NCBI RefSeq assembly: GCF_021699195.1
Contig: NZ_SSXE01000065.1
Coordinates: forward strand, 1-46,039
Length of the DNA stretch: 46,039 bases
Reading direction: 5' to 3'
Source of the DNA: Nonomuraea sp. MG754425
GTDB taxonomy: Bacteria > Actinomycetota > Actinomycetes > Streptosporangiales > Streptosporangiaceae
Positions 23,196 through 30,191 of this stretch are shown here, piece after piece. A program made the translations under genes and the position numbers. The notes under the pieces are model-generated. The model saw only the letters and a program-made list of their open reading frames with translations, was not told the origin of the DNA and searched no databases. The first letter of the stretch is position 1; each line of letters begins with the position of its first letter.

Positions 23196-24453
23196 TCCCG
23201 AGCCGCAGTCCGATCTCGGCCTGCTGTCCCCGATGCGGGGCGCGGCCGGGACGACCGGCGACGTCGCGGTGCTCCAGGCCATGCTGGACGCCGAAGCCGC
23301 GCTGACCCGCGCGCAGGCGGCGCTCGGCCTGGTGCCCGCCGAGGCGGCGCGGGCGGTGTCGGCCGCCGCCCGCGCCGCCGCGTTCGACCTGCCGGGCCTG
23401 GTGGCGCGGGCCCGCGCGGGCGGGAACCCGGTCATCCCCCTGGTGCACGACCTGCGCGCGGCGGCCGGCCCCGGCGGCGCGTACGTGCACCGGGGTGCGA
23501 CCAGCCAGGACATCATGGACACCGCCCTCATGCTCGTCGCCCACCGCGCGCTGGGCCCGGTCCTGGCCGACCTCGACCGGCTGGCCGACGACCTCGCCGC
23601 GCTGGCGGCCGGGCACCGCGACACCCCGATGGCCGCCAGGACGCTCACCCAGCAGGCCGTCCCCACGACGTTCGGGCTCAAGGCGGCGGGCTGGCACGAG
23701 CTGGCCGCGGGGGCCCGCGCCCGGCTCGCCGCCGCCCGCGCCGCCCTGCCCGCCCAGCTCGGCGGCGCGGCCGGCACCCTCGCCGCCTTCCGCCCACCCG
23801 TACCGCCCCCCGACAAGAGCCCGGCCGAAGCGCGGCCGGCGCACGATGAGAGCCAGGCCGGGGCGCAATCGGCGGGCGGCGAGGGCTCGGCCGGAGCGTG
23901 GCCGACGGGGGATGAGGTGGTGCTGAGTCTGCCCGGCCGGTTCGCGGCCGAGCTGGGCCTGGCCGCGCCGGTGCTGCCGTGGCACGTCCTGCGCGCGCCC
24001 GTCGCCGACCTGGCGGGAGCGCTGGCGTTCACCGCCGGAGCGCTGGGCAAGACGGCGGCCGACGTGCTGACGTTGTCGCGCACCGAGATCGGCGAGCTGT
24101 CCGAGGGCGTCGGCGGCGGCTCTTCGTCGATGCCGCACAAGCACAACCCGGTCCGGGCCACGATGATCGCCGCCGCCGCCCGCCAGGTGCCGCCGCTGGC
24201 CGCCGTCCTGTACGCCGCACTCGTCGCCGAGGACGAACGCCCGTCCGGCGCCTGGCACGCGGAGTGGCAGCCGCTGCGCGAGGCCCTGCGCCTGGTGGCG
24301 GGCGCCGCCCGCGACGCCGCCGAGCTGATCGCGGACCTGCGCGTGCACCCTGGCCGCATGCGCGCCAACCTGGCCGTCCCCGGCGACCCCGGCCCGGCCG
24401 CGGCCCTCGTCGACCGCGCACTCGCCCACCACCGAGACAAGGCACCGCACTGA
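23182..24453 (+). CDS. pcaB: 3-carboxy-cis,cis-muconate cycloisomerase
   Basis: A 423-aa member of the fumarase/aspartase superfamily that lactonises 3-carboxy-cis,cis-muconate. Signatures: YVHRGATSQDIMDTALMLVA, AARTLTQQAVPTTFGLKAAG and the conserved GGGSSSMPHKHNPVRAT loop. The TTG start at 23182 gives the usual short N-terminus (TSADPEPQSDLGLLSP) and has AAGGAG upstream; the 14-bp overlap with pcaG indicates coupling. Residues 213-245 are three copies of an 11-residue Ala/Gly/Glu-rich repeat, an insertion not expected in the family (see repeat). Confidence 0.94.
   Translation: MTSADPEPQSDLGLLSPMRGAAGTTGDVAVLQAMLDAEAALTRAQAALGLVPAEAARAVSAAARAAAFDLPGLVARARAGGNPVIPLVHDLRAAAGPGGAYVHRGATSQDIMDTALMLVAHRALGPVLADLDRLADDLAALAAGHRDTPMAARTLTQQAVPTTFGLKAAGWHELAAGARARLAAARAALPAQLGGAAGTLAAFRPPVPPPDKSPAEARPAHDESQAGAQSAGGEGSAGAWPTGDEVVLSLPGRFAAELGLAAPVLPWHVLRAPVADLAGALAFTAGALGKTAADVLTLSRTEIGELSEGVGGGSSSMPHKHNPVRATMIAAAARQVPPLAAVLYAALVAEDERPSGAWHAEWQPLREALRLVAGAARDAAELIADLRVHPGRMRANLAVPGDPGPAAALVDRALAHHRDKAPH
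23818..23916 (+). repeat. Three tandem 33-bp repeats inside pcaB
   Basis: Units at 23818-23850, 23851-23883 and 23884-23916 keep the reading frame and encode SPAEARPAHDE, SQAGAQSAGGE and GSAGAWPTGDE. The units share the spaced pattern S/P-x-A-E/G-A at the start and G/D-E at the end and are diverged in DNA sequence. They form a polar, probably disordered insert between helices of the PcaB core. Confidence 0.8.
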
Positions 24454-25547
24454 TGCTCCCGCACTACCGGCTGGACGGCCCGGAACAGGGCCCGCCGCTC
24501 GTCCTCGCCCCGTCGCTCGGCACCTCCACCCGCCTGTGGGACCCCCTGCTGGCGGAGCTGGCCCGCACGTTCAGGGTGCTCAGGTTCGACCTGCCCGGCC
24601 ACGGCGGCTCGCCCCCGCTCCGGGCGCGCACCATGGAGGAACTCGCCGCCCTGGTCCTGGACGTGGCGCGCGCCGAAGGGCTGGACACCTTCCACTACGC
24701 GGGCGTCTCCATCGGCGGCGCGATCGGCGCCACGCTGGCCGTCCGCCATCCGGGACGGCTGCGCTCCCTGGCCCTGATCTGCTCCAGCGCCAGGTTCGGC
24801 GACCCGGAGAGCTGGCACGACCGGGCCCGGCTGGTCCGCGCGCGGGGCACGGCCGCGCTGCTGGAGAGCACCGCCGGCCGCTGGTTCGCCGGCCCGCCGC
24901 ACCAGGACCTGCTGGACGACCTGGCCGCCGCCGACCCCGAGGGCTACGCCGGCTGCTGCGAGGCCCTGGCCGGGTACGACCTGCGGGGGGAGCTGGCGAA
25001 GATCAGTGTCCCGACCCTGGTGGTGGCCGGCCGGGAGGACCCCGCGACGCCGCCGGCCCACGCCAGGGAGCTGGCCGACGGCATCCCGGGGGCCGCGCTC
25101 GTCGAGATCCCCGGCGCCGCGCATCTGGCCCCGGCCGACCGGCCGGAGCAGGTCGTACGGGCGCTGCTCGCCCACCTGCCCGAGCTGCCCGGCACGCGGG
25201 TCCGGCGCGAGGTGCTCGGCGACGCCCACGTGGATCGCGCGGCGGCCCGCACCACGCCCTTCACCAGGGATTTCCAGGACTTCATCACCCGCTACGCCTG
25301 GGGCGAGATCTGGACCCGCCCCGGGCTCGACCGGCGCACCCGTAGCTGCGTCACGCTCACCGCGCTCGTCGCCCGCGGGCACCTCGACGAGCTGGCCATG
25401 CACGTACGCGCCGCGCTCCGCAACGGGCTGACCCCGGACGAGATCGGCGAGGTGCTGCTGCAGAGCGCCGTCTACTGCGGGGTGCCCGCGGCCAACGCCG
25501 CGTTCGCCGTCGCCCAGCGCGTACTGACCGAGGAGGAGCGCTCATGA
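24453..25547 (+). CDS. pcaL: Fused 3-oxoadipate enol-lactonase / 4-carboxymuconolactone decarboxylase
   Basis: A 364-aa two-domain enzyme. Residues 1-245 are the enol-lactone hydrolase (PcaD): LPGHGGSPP, nucleophile Ser86 in YAGVSIGGAIG, acid Asp196 in VAGREDPATPP, and His224 in GAAHLAPADRP. Residues 255-360 are the CMD/AhpD-like decarboxylase (PcaC): FQDFITRYAWGEIW, RTRSCVTLTALVARGHLDEL and LQSAVYCGVPAANAAFAVA. The domain order is that of the PcaL fusion described in Rhodococcus and Streptomyces. The start overlaps the pcaB stop (TGATG) and the stop overlaps the next ATG (ATGA). It completes the route from carboxymuconolactone to 3-oxoadipate. Confidence 0.96.
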   Translation: MLPHYRLDGPEQGPPLVLAPSLGTSTRLWDPLLAELARTFRVLRFDLPGHGGSPPLRARTMEELAALVLDVARAEGLDTFHYAGVSIGGAIGATLAVRHPGRLRSLALICSSARFGDPESWHDRARLVRARGTAALLESTAGRWFAGPPHQDLLDDLAAADPEGYAGCCEALAGYDLRGELAKISVPTLVVAGREDPATPPAHARELADGIPGAALVEIPGAAHLAPADRPEQVVRALLAHLPELPGTRVRREVLGDAHVDRAAARTTPFTRDFQDFITRYAWGEIWTRPGLDRRTRSCVTLTALVARGHLDELAMHVRAALRNGLTPDEIGEVLLQSAVYCGVPAANAAFAVAQRVLTEEERS

Positions 25548-25822
25548 CGCTCACCCGTGACCTGCTGATCGGCGGCACGTCCGTGCCCGCCGTCCCCGGC
25601 CGGACGCCCCGGGTCGTCGGCCCGGCCACCGGCGAGGTGTACGCCACGGTGGCCGCGGTCGGCGTCGAGGACGTCAGGCCGGCCGTGGACGCCGCGCAGG
25701 CGCCGTTCGGGGGCTTCGGCGCGTCCGGCTACGGCCGCTTCGGCGGGCGCTGGGCCCTGGACGCCTTCACCGACACCCGCTGGATCACGCTCGCCACGCA
25801 GCAGGCCGACTGTCCGTTCTGA
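25544..25822 (+). pseudogene. Aldehyde dehydrogenase remnant with in-frame internal deletion
   Basis: A 92-codon frame coupled to pcaL by ATGA. Residues 1-51 match an aldehyde dehydrogenase N-terminus (LLIGGTSVPAVPGRTP, VVGPATGEVYATVAAVG) and residues 53-92 match the extreme C-terminus (PFGGFGASGYGRFGGRWALD, FTDTRWITL). The roughly 400 residues between, with the NAD-binding fold, catalytic Cys and Glu, are missing, so it cannot be a dehydrogenase. The junction falls near 25694-25702. The full gene was presumably the last gene of the pca operon, perhaps an aromatic-aldehyde dehydrogenase feeding protocatechuate. A real short protein or an assembly collapse cannot be excluded. Confidence 0.8.
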
Positions 25823-25828
25823 GGCTCC

Positions 25829-25852
25829 GGCCCGCCGTCCCGTGCGCGGGCC
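25829..25852. terminator. Hairpin after the pca operon
   Basis: GGCCCGC (25829-25835) and GCGGGCC (25846-25852), 10-nt loop, 7 bp after the remnant's stop. It probably ends the pca transcript and abuts the next gene's -10. Confidence 0.45.
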
Positions 25853-25856
25853 AGCC

Positions 25857-25862
25857 TATGAT
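25857..25862 (+). promoter_or_regulatory. -10 box of the TetR gene (leaderless)
   Basis: TATGAT lies 6 nt before ATG 25869, so transcription probably starts on the A of the start codon. No convincing -35 is seen because a terminator-like hairpin takes that place. Confidence 0.4.
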
Positions 25863-25868
25863 GAGCGA

Positions 25869-26528
25869 ATGACCTCTCCTCCCGCCACCAGCGAACGCCA
25901 GCGGGATGCCGACCGCACGAAGGCGGAGATCCTTGAGGTCGCCCAGCGCGAGTTCGCCCGCTACGGCTACGCGGGCGCGCGCGTGGACGAGATCGCGGCC
26001 CGCATGCGCACCACCAAGCGCATGATCTACTACTACTTCGGCAGCAAGGAGCGGCTCTACGTCGCCGTGCTGGAGAAGGCGTATTCCGAGGTGCGGGCCG
26101 TCGAGCGCACGGTCGACGTCCACCACCTCGCGCCGGTCGAGGCGATCCGCACGCTGGCCGAGCTGACCTTCGACCACCACGACGCGCACCGCGAGTTCAT
26201 CCAGCTCGTCGCGATCGAGAACATCCACCAGGCCGAGCACATCCGCAAGTCAGAGGTCCTGGCCAACCTCGGCACGCCGGTGCTCGACCTGATCTCCCGG
26301 ATCCTCGACGCCGGGCAGGCGTCCGGCGACTTCGTCACCGAGGCCGACGCCATCGACGTGCACATGATGATCAGTGCCTTCTGCTTCTTCCGGGTGGCCA
26401 ACCAGCACACGTTCGGCGCGCTGTTCGGCCGCGACATGACGGCCGCGGAACACCGCGACCGGCAGCGCCGGATGGTGGGCGAGATGGTCGTGGGCTACCT
26501 GTGCGGCAAGGGCGCGCCGCGCGGCTGA
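25869..26528 (+). CDS. TetR/AcrR-family transcriptional regulator
   Basis: A 219-aa one-component regulator. The N-terminal DNA-binding part is clear: TKAEILEVAQREFARYGYAGARVDEIAARMRTTKRMIYYYFGSKERLY, with the usual YYYF-SKE signature near residues 52-59. The helical ligand domain (about 75-215) has LAELTFDHHDAHREFIQLV and ends YLCGKGAPRG. An upstream GTG at 25842 is open but would cross the -10 box. It follows the pca operon directly but behind a terminator hairpin, so a role in aromatic catabolism is only possible. No palindrome is obvious in its short promoter. Confidence 0.92.
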   Translation: MTSPPATSERQRDADRTKAEILEVAQREFARYGYAGARVDEIAARMRTTKRMIYYYFGSKERLYVAVLEKAYSEVRAVERTVDVHHLAPVEAIRTLAELTFDHHDAHREFIQLVAIENIHQAEHIRKSEVLANLGTPVLDLISRILDAGQASGDFVTEADAIDVHMMISAFCFFRVANQHTFGALFGRDMTAAEHRDRQRRMVGEMVVGYLCGKGAPRG

Positions 26529-26637
26529 GCGCCCGCGTCACGTGCACGTCCCGGCGGCGGGCCATCGTGTCCGACGGGGGTCTTCGCCGGGTCGTCCGGT
26601 TTCACTGAGGTCTCCTGACCCTCTTGGGTCACATCCG

Positions 26638-26667
26638 TTGACAGCGTGATTGAGTTAGCGCAAACAT
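26638..26667 (+). promoter_or_regulatory. Promoter and LacI-type operator of the GH-A/NLP pair
   Basis: TTGACA at 26638-26643 and AAACAT at 26662-26667 (18-bp spacer) place the start on ATG 26674, a leaderless mRNA. The CG-centred dyad GTTAGCGCAAAC (26654-26665) fills the spacer and reaches into the -10, the position of a repressor site. Fifteen bases, AGTTAGCGCAAACAT (26653-26667), recur inverted at 28899-28913. Confidence 0.6.
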
Positions 26668-26673
26668 GACTGC

Positions 26674-27837
26674 ATGCTTCGGCGACTATCAATCACCGCG
26701 TTGACCGCGGCGGTGGTCTTACCACCGTTATCGCCATCCCCGGCCACCGCCGAGACAGGACAGCCCGCGGCCGCCCTCGCCCCCGGGGCGCTGGGCGCCA
26801 ACTTCAACCAGAACCTCGACGCGCTCGACTACGACGAACTGGCCGAGGCCGGCGTCACATGGGTCCGGGGCTTCTTCCCGATGCCGGCCGCCGACGACGG
26901 AGCCCCCGCCGCCCACGTCGCGATCCGCACCGTCACCCAGACGTCCGGACACGGCTACAAGACGATCCTGAGCCTGAAGTTCCCCTACAACGCCAAGTCG
27001 TTCCCCGCGCCGGGCAGCGCGCAGATGAAGGCGGAACTGGCCAGGGTCGACAAGGTCCTGCCCGCCGTCATGGGCAAGGCCGACATCCTGACCATCGGCA
27101 ACGAGCCGTTCATCGAGAGCCTGCCCGCCGAACGCGACCAGCGGCTCAACGTCTTCTACGAGACCGTCGCCAGGCGCGTGATCGAGTTCCGGAAGAACCG
27201 CTGCGGCGCGTCCTGCCGCACCCAGCTCTACATGGGCGCGCTCAACCGCATCGACCTGGCCGAGCGGCGCACTCCCGCCGCCGCGCGCTGGATGACCTTC
27301 GTCCGCGAGACCGCGGCCATCCAGGGCGTGGACATCCACCCGCACGTGCCCGGGCCCCGCGCCGCCCAGGCGTTCCTCGACTACATCCTGCCGAAGATGC
27401 GCCCCGGCCAGACGTTCCTGGCCACCGAGTTCTCCCTGACCCCGCTCTGGCGTCAGCACATGACCGACCCGGCCCCGGCCGCGTTCCGCACCAAGTACGG
27501 CCTCGCCCCGGACACCAAGGTCTGGCAGGTCGTCAAGGCCGCCATCGACAAGCCGTTCCCCGAGGCCAAGTGGGCCGAGTTCCTGCGCGGCTGCCCGTGG
27601 TTCGCCAACCACTCGGCGTTCCTGCGCAACTTCATGAGCATGTACCGCGGCACCGGACGCCTGGCGGTCGCCACCTACGCCTTCAAGCAGGACTCCCTGA
27701 TGGTGCAGAACTGGGGTCCCGGCAAGGACCCGTGGCTGCTCAACAGCGTCTACGCGCGCCACACCGTGCAGCCGCGCGGCCAGTTGCCCGGCCGCAGCCC
27801 CTGGTTCGCCGACTTCCGCGCCCTGCAGGCCGGGTAG
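26674..27837 (+). CDS. Secreted clan GH-A-like protein (putative glycoside hydrolase)
   Basis: A 387-aa protein with a signal peptide (MLRRLSITALTAAVVLPPLS, cleavage near ATAE, about 26). The mature part looks like a TIM barrel of clan GH-A: NFNQNLDALDYDELAEAGVTWVRGFF at the start, Glu144 in LTIGNEPFIE at the acid/base position and Glu252 in FLATEFSLTPLW at the nucleophile position. The sugar specificity is unknown and I cannot place it in a numbered GH family. It is followed after 68 bp by the NLP gene, apparently in one transcript. Confidence 0.8.
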   Translation: MLRRLSITALTAAVVLPPLSPSPATAETGQPAAALAPGALGANFNQNLDALDYDELAEAGVTWVRGFFPMPAADDGAPAAHVAIRTVTQTSGHGYKTILSLKFPYNAKSFPAPGSAQMKAELARVDKVLPAVMGKADILTIGNEPFIESLPAERDQRLNVFYETVARRVIEFRKNRCGASCRTQLYMGALNRIDLAERRTPAAARWMTFVRETAAIQGVDIHPHVPGPRAAQAFLDYILPKMRPGQTFLATEFSLTPLWRQHMTDPAPAAFRTKYGLAPDTKVWQVVKAAIDKPFPEAKWAEFLRGCPWFANHSAFLRNFMSMYRGTGRLAVATYAFKQDSLMVQNWGPGKDPWLLNSVYARHTVQPRGQLPGRSPWFADFRALQAG

Positions 27838-27905
27838 CTCCGCGCACGTCGCTCTTCCTGTACGTCCCTCGTTGAGGGAAACCCCCTCGTTGACAGGAGA
27901 AACCC

Positions 27906-28763
27906 GTGACCGACACCTACCGATCCGCGCCTTCACCGGCCGCACCCGGGCGCCGGACGCTCGCCGTCCTCGGCGCCTCGGCACTGGCGCTGAGCCTGCT
28001 GGCCGCCCCCGCGAACGCGTACGCCGACCCCCTGCAGCCGACCGTCCGGCTGCCCGCCGCCCTGACGCCGGTCGGTACGGTCCCGGTGCCGGACCGCAAG
28101 TGGCAGCCGGCGCTCGACTTCGACACCGACAGTTGCTACAACGTCCCCGCCATCTGGGCGAACGGCAAGATCAACCCGGGGCTGCCGGTCAACGCCGGCA
28201 CCCTCACCAGCGACTGCCGCAACCGCAACCGCCTCGGCGCGACGAACGTCTACTCCCGCGCGAAGTGCAACAACGGCTGGTGCGCGTACATGTACGCGTA
28301 CTACTTCCAGAAGGACATGAGCGCCAATCCCGTCTACAACCCGCTCACGGGCATGACCAACGGCTCCGGGCACCGGCACGACTGGGAGCACATCATCGTG
28401 TGGGTGCACGAGCAGAAGGCCCACTACGTCTCGGTCTCCCAGCACACCGGCTACGAGCTGCACATCGCCCCGGAGCTGCCCTGGATGGCCAGTCACCCCA
28501 AGATCGTCTACCACAAGGACGGGCCCAGCACGCACGCCTTCCGCTTCGCCAAGCTCGGCGGCGGCGACGAGCCCCCGGAGAACCACCAGGGACGCTGGCA
28601 GCTCGGCCGCCTGATCGGCTGGAAGAACTACCCGGCGGGGACGCGCGCCAAGCTGGTCGGGGCCGACTTCGGAGCCGCCACCTTCAAGCTGGTCAACGGG
28701 CGTTTCGCCGACGCCCTCGCCAAGGCCAAGCCGGCCGCGATCCCGTTCGACCCCCGCGCCTGA
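27906..28763 (+). CDS. Secreted NPP1/NLP family protein (necrosis- and ethylene-inducing peptide-like)
   Basis: A 285-aa exported protein. After a signal segment (TLAVLGASALALSLLAAPANAYA, about 18-40) it shows the NLP hallmark heptad GHRHDWE (155-161), which with nearby acidic residues binds a divalent cation in characterised members, and the cysteine-containing CRNRNRLGATNVYSRAKCNNGW region. Plant-active NLPs bind glycosyl-inositol-phosphoceramides and permeabilise eudicot membranes; whether this one is cytolytic is unknown. GTG 27906 has AGGAGA upstream. The preceding gap holds CCCTCGTTGA twice (27866 and 27884). The gene shares strand and probably transcript with the GH-A-like gene. Confidence 0.92.
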   Translation: MTDTYRSAPSPAAPGRRTLAVLGASALALSLLAAPANAYADPLQPTVRLPAALTPVGTVPVPDRKWQPALDFDTDSCYNVPAIWANGKINPGLPVNAGTLTSDCRNRNRLGATNVYSRAKCNNGWCAYMYAYYFQKDMSANPVYNPLTGMTNGSGHRHDWEHIIVWVHEQKAHYVSVSQHTGYELHIAPELPWMASHPKIVYHKDGPSTHAFRFAKLGGGDEPPENHQGRWQLGRLIGWKNYPAGTRAKLVGADFGAATFKLVNGRFADALAKAKPAAIPFDPRA

Positions 28764-28769
28764 GCGCTC

Positions 28770-28804
28770 CCGGGCCGCGCGGCGGACCCCTCCGCGCGTC
28801 CCGG
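28770..28804 (+). terminator. Terminator hairpin of the NLP gene
   Basis: CCGGG-C-CGCGCGG (28770-28782) pairs with CCGCGCG-T-CCCGG (28792-28804), loop of 9, 7 nt after the NLP stop: a 12-bp stem with one mismatch. Confidence 0.5.
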
Positions 28805-28898
28805 CCGCTCCGGCGACCCGCCGCCGGGCGATCCTAAAGACGCTGTCCGTGGCCCGGCCGTCCATGGCCCGGCAACGGATGGCCGGAAACCGTCATTG

Positions 28899-28913
28899 AT
28901 GTTTGCGCTAACT
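28899..28913. promoter_or_regulatory. Second, inverted copy of the LacI-type operator
   Basis: ATGTTTGCGCTAACT is the exact reverse complement of the 15 bases in the GH-A promoter 2.2 kb away, with partly matching flanks. It lies 35 bp beyond the LacI stop and past the NLP terminator, with no obvious promoter over it, so an auxiliary (looping) operator is the simplest reading. Confidence 0.6.
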
Positions 28914-28947
28914 TGATCGGCCGGCCGGCGACCCTCGGGTGGACGGG

Positions 28948-29988
28948 TCAGCCGGTCGGGGCGGGGCCGGTCGAGCGGCGGGCCACCAGCACCGGGGTGA
29001 CCGAGAAGCGCATCGCCGCCGTCCGGCCCTCGACACGTTCGAGGAGCAGCCGCGCGGCCGTGCGGCCCATGAGCGCGCCGTCCTGATCGACGCTGGTGAG
29101 CGAGATGTTGGCCATCGCCGCCATCCGCGTGTCGTCGTACCCGGCGATCGACACGTCCTGCGGCACGCGCAGCCCGGCCTCGTGGACGGCGGAGAGCGCG
29201 CCGAAGGCCGGCTGGTCGGCGCCCGCGAAGACGGCCGTCGGCCTGGGGGAGCGCGACAGCAGCTCCACGGTGCCCGCGTGGCCGCCCTCCTCGGTCCAGG
29301 TCGTGGTGACGACGTCGATGCCGTCGCCGAGCCCGTGCTCGCGCATCACCCGCCGGTACGTCTCCGCCCTGGTCAGGTGCGGCAGCGCGGCGGGCCTGCC
29401 CCGGCCGAAGTTGCGCTGCGAGATGTGCCCGATGCGCCGGTGGCCCAGCTCGATCAGGTGCCTGACGACGAGTTCGGTGCCGGCGTCGTCGTCGTCGAAC
29501 ACCGCGTCGTAGATCGTGGAGCGCTCGTGCCGGCCGATCACGATCGTGGGCATCCAGCGGGCCACCTCCTCCAGCCGCGCCTTCGGCGTGATCGGCGCGA
29601 TCATGAGGATGCCGTCGACCTGCCGGTCCACCAGCGCCTCGATCGCCCGCGCCTCCGCGCCGAGGTCGGTGCCGCCGCCCTGGACGAGGATCGCCTGGTA
29701 GTCGGTGCCGCCGAGCTGCTCGCCGATGCCGTCGAGGAGGTCGGCGAAGAACGGGTTGCGCACGTGCGGGATCAGCACGCCGATCGTGAACGTGCGGCCC
29801 CGCATCGCCCGTGCCGCCGCCTGCGGCCGGTAGCCCAGCTCCTCGATGGCGGCCTTGACGCGGTCGCGCATGGCGGGGCTGGCGCCGTAGGCGTTGCGCA
29901 GCACCTTGGACACGGCGGTGGTGGACACCTGGGCGTGGCGGGCCACGTCCGCGATGGTGACCCGGCGCCGAGGCTCGCGCACGGCCAT
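28948..29988 (-). CDS. LacI/GalR-family transcriptional regulator
   Basis: A 346-aa repressor. The N-terminal helix-turn-helix VTIADVARHAQVSTTAVSKVL and hinge YRPQAAARAMRG precede a periplasmic-binding-like effector domain with IGVLIPHVRNPFFADLLDGI, GILMIAPITPKARL, HRRIGHISQRN and DVSIAGYDDTRMAAM. ATG 29988 has GGGAG upstream; the frame is open to 30147, but the added residues do not fit the family. It faces away from the sugar ABC operon with 203 bp between the starts, which hold three CG-centred dyads. It is the natural candidate to control that operon, itself and the GH-A/NLP pair; the inducer is probably a rhamnose-containing sugar, by gene context. Confidence 0.94.
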   Translation of the reverse strand: MAVREPRRRVTIADVARHAQVSTTAVSKVLRNAYGASPAMRDRVKAAIEELGYRPQAAARAMRGRTFTIGVLIPHVRNPFFADLLDGIGEQLGGTDYQAILVQGGGTDLGAEARAIEALVDRQVDGILMIAPITPKARLEEVARWMPTIVIGRHERSTIYDAVFDDDDAGTELVVRHLIELGHRRIGHISQRNFGRGRPAALPHLTRAETYRRVMREHGLGDGIDVVTTTWTEEGGHAGTVELLSRSPRPTAVFAGADQPAFGALSAVHEAGLRVPQDVSIAGYDDTRMAAMANISLTSVDQDGALMGRTAARLLLERVEGRTAAMRFSVTPVLVARRSTGPAPTG

Positions 29989-30085
29989 GTCTCCCGCCTT
30001 CCCGAGTGTGGAGGTCCGCGCCCCGATGTGAGCAACGATGCCTGCGGCCGGGCCGATTGGCAATGCCTGGGCGGGGATGAGGCAT

Positions 30086-30099
30086 GGGCAACGTTGCCC
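30086..30099. promoter_or_regulatory. Perfect CG-centred palindrome upstream of lacI-type gene
   Basis: GGGCAACGTTGCCC is a perfect 14-bp dyad with the GCAACGTTGC core common among LacI operators, 98 bp before the regulator's start. An imperfect relative, GCAACGATGC, lies at 30032-30041. Probable autoregulatory site. Confidence 0.5.
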
Positions 30100-30109
30100 G
30101 TTCTGTGTC

Positions 30110-30141
30110 TTGACGCGCTCGCTCGTGACGTTTACGTTAAC
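30110..30141 (+). promoter_or_regulatory. Promoter of the ABC/rhamnosidase operon with LacI-type operator
   Basis: TTGACG (30110-30115), 17-bp spacer, TACGTT (30133-30138). GTTTACGTTAAC (30130-30141) lies on the -10; inverted it reads GTTAACGTAAAC and agrees at 10 of 12 bases with the operator of the GH-A/NLP pair. Confidence 0.6.
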
Positions 30142-30155
30142 TCGCATCGGGGTTA

Positions 30156-30169
30156 TTAAAACGTTTCAA
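30156..30169. promoter_or_regulatory. Second CG-centred operator in the ABC operon leader
   Basis: TTAAAACGTTTCAA, a near-perfect dyad of the TTGAAACGTTTCAA type, centred 27 bp downstream of the previous operator and in the untranslated leader, 23 bp before the start codon. Confidence 0.55.
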
Positions 30170-30191
30170 GCAAACCCCCCCGGAGGGCGTC

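Noticed and set aside
22611..25403. 930-codon minus-strand frame across pcaG, pcaB and pcaL
   Set aside because: No recognisable motif; the plus-strand genes show complete catalytic signatures and coupled starts.
26666..26704. ATG at 26666 (MTACFGDYQ...) just before the GH-A-like gene
   Set aside because: Out of frame and stops after about a dozen codons; it lies over the -10 region.
29989..30147. N-terminal extension of the LacI protein
   Set aside because: LacI proteins start directly before the helix-turn-helix; the extension would cover the divergent promoter and its operators.
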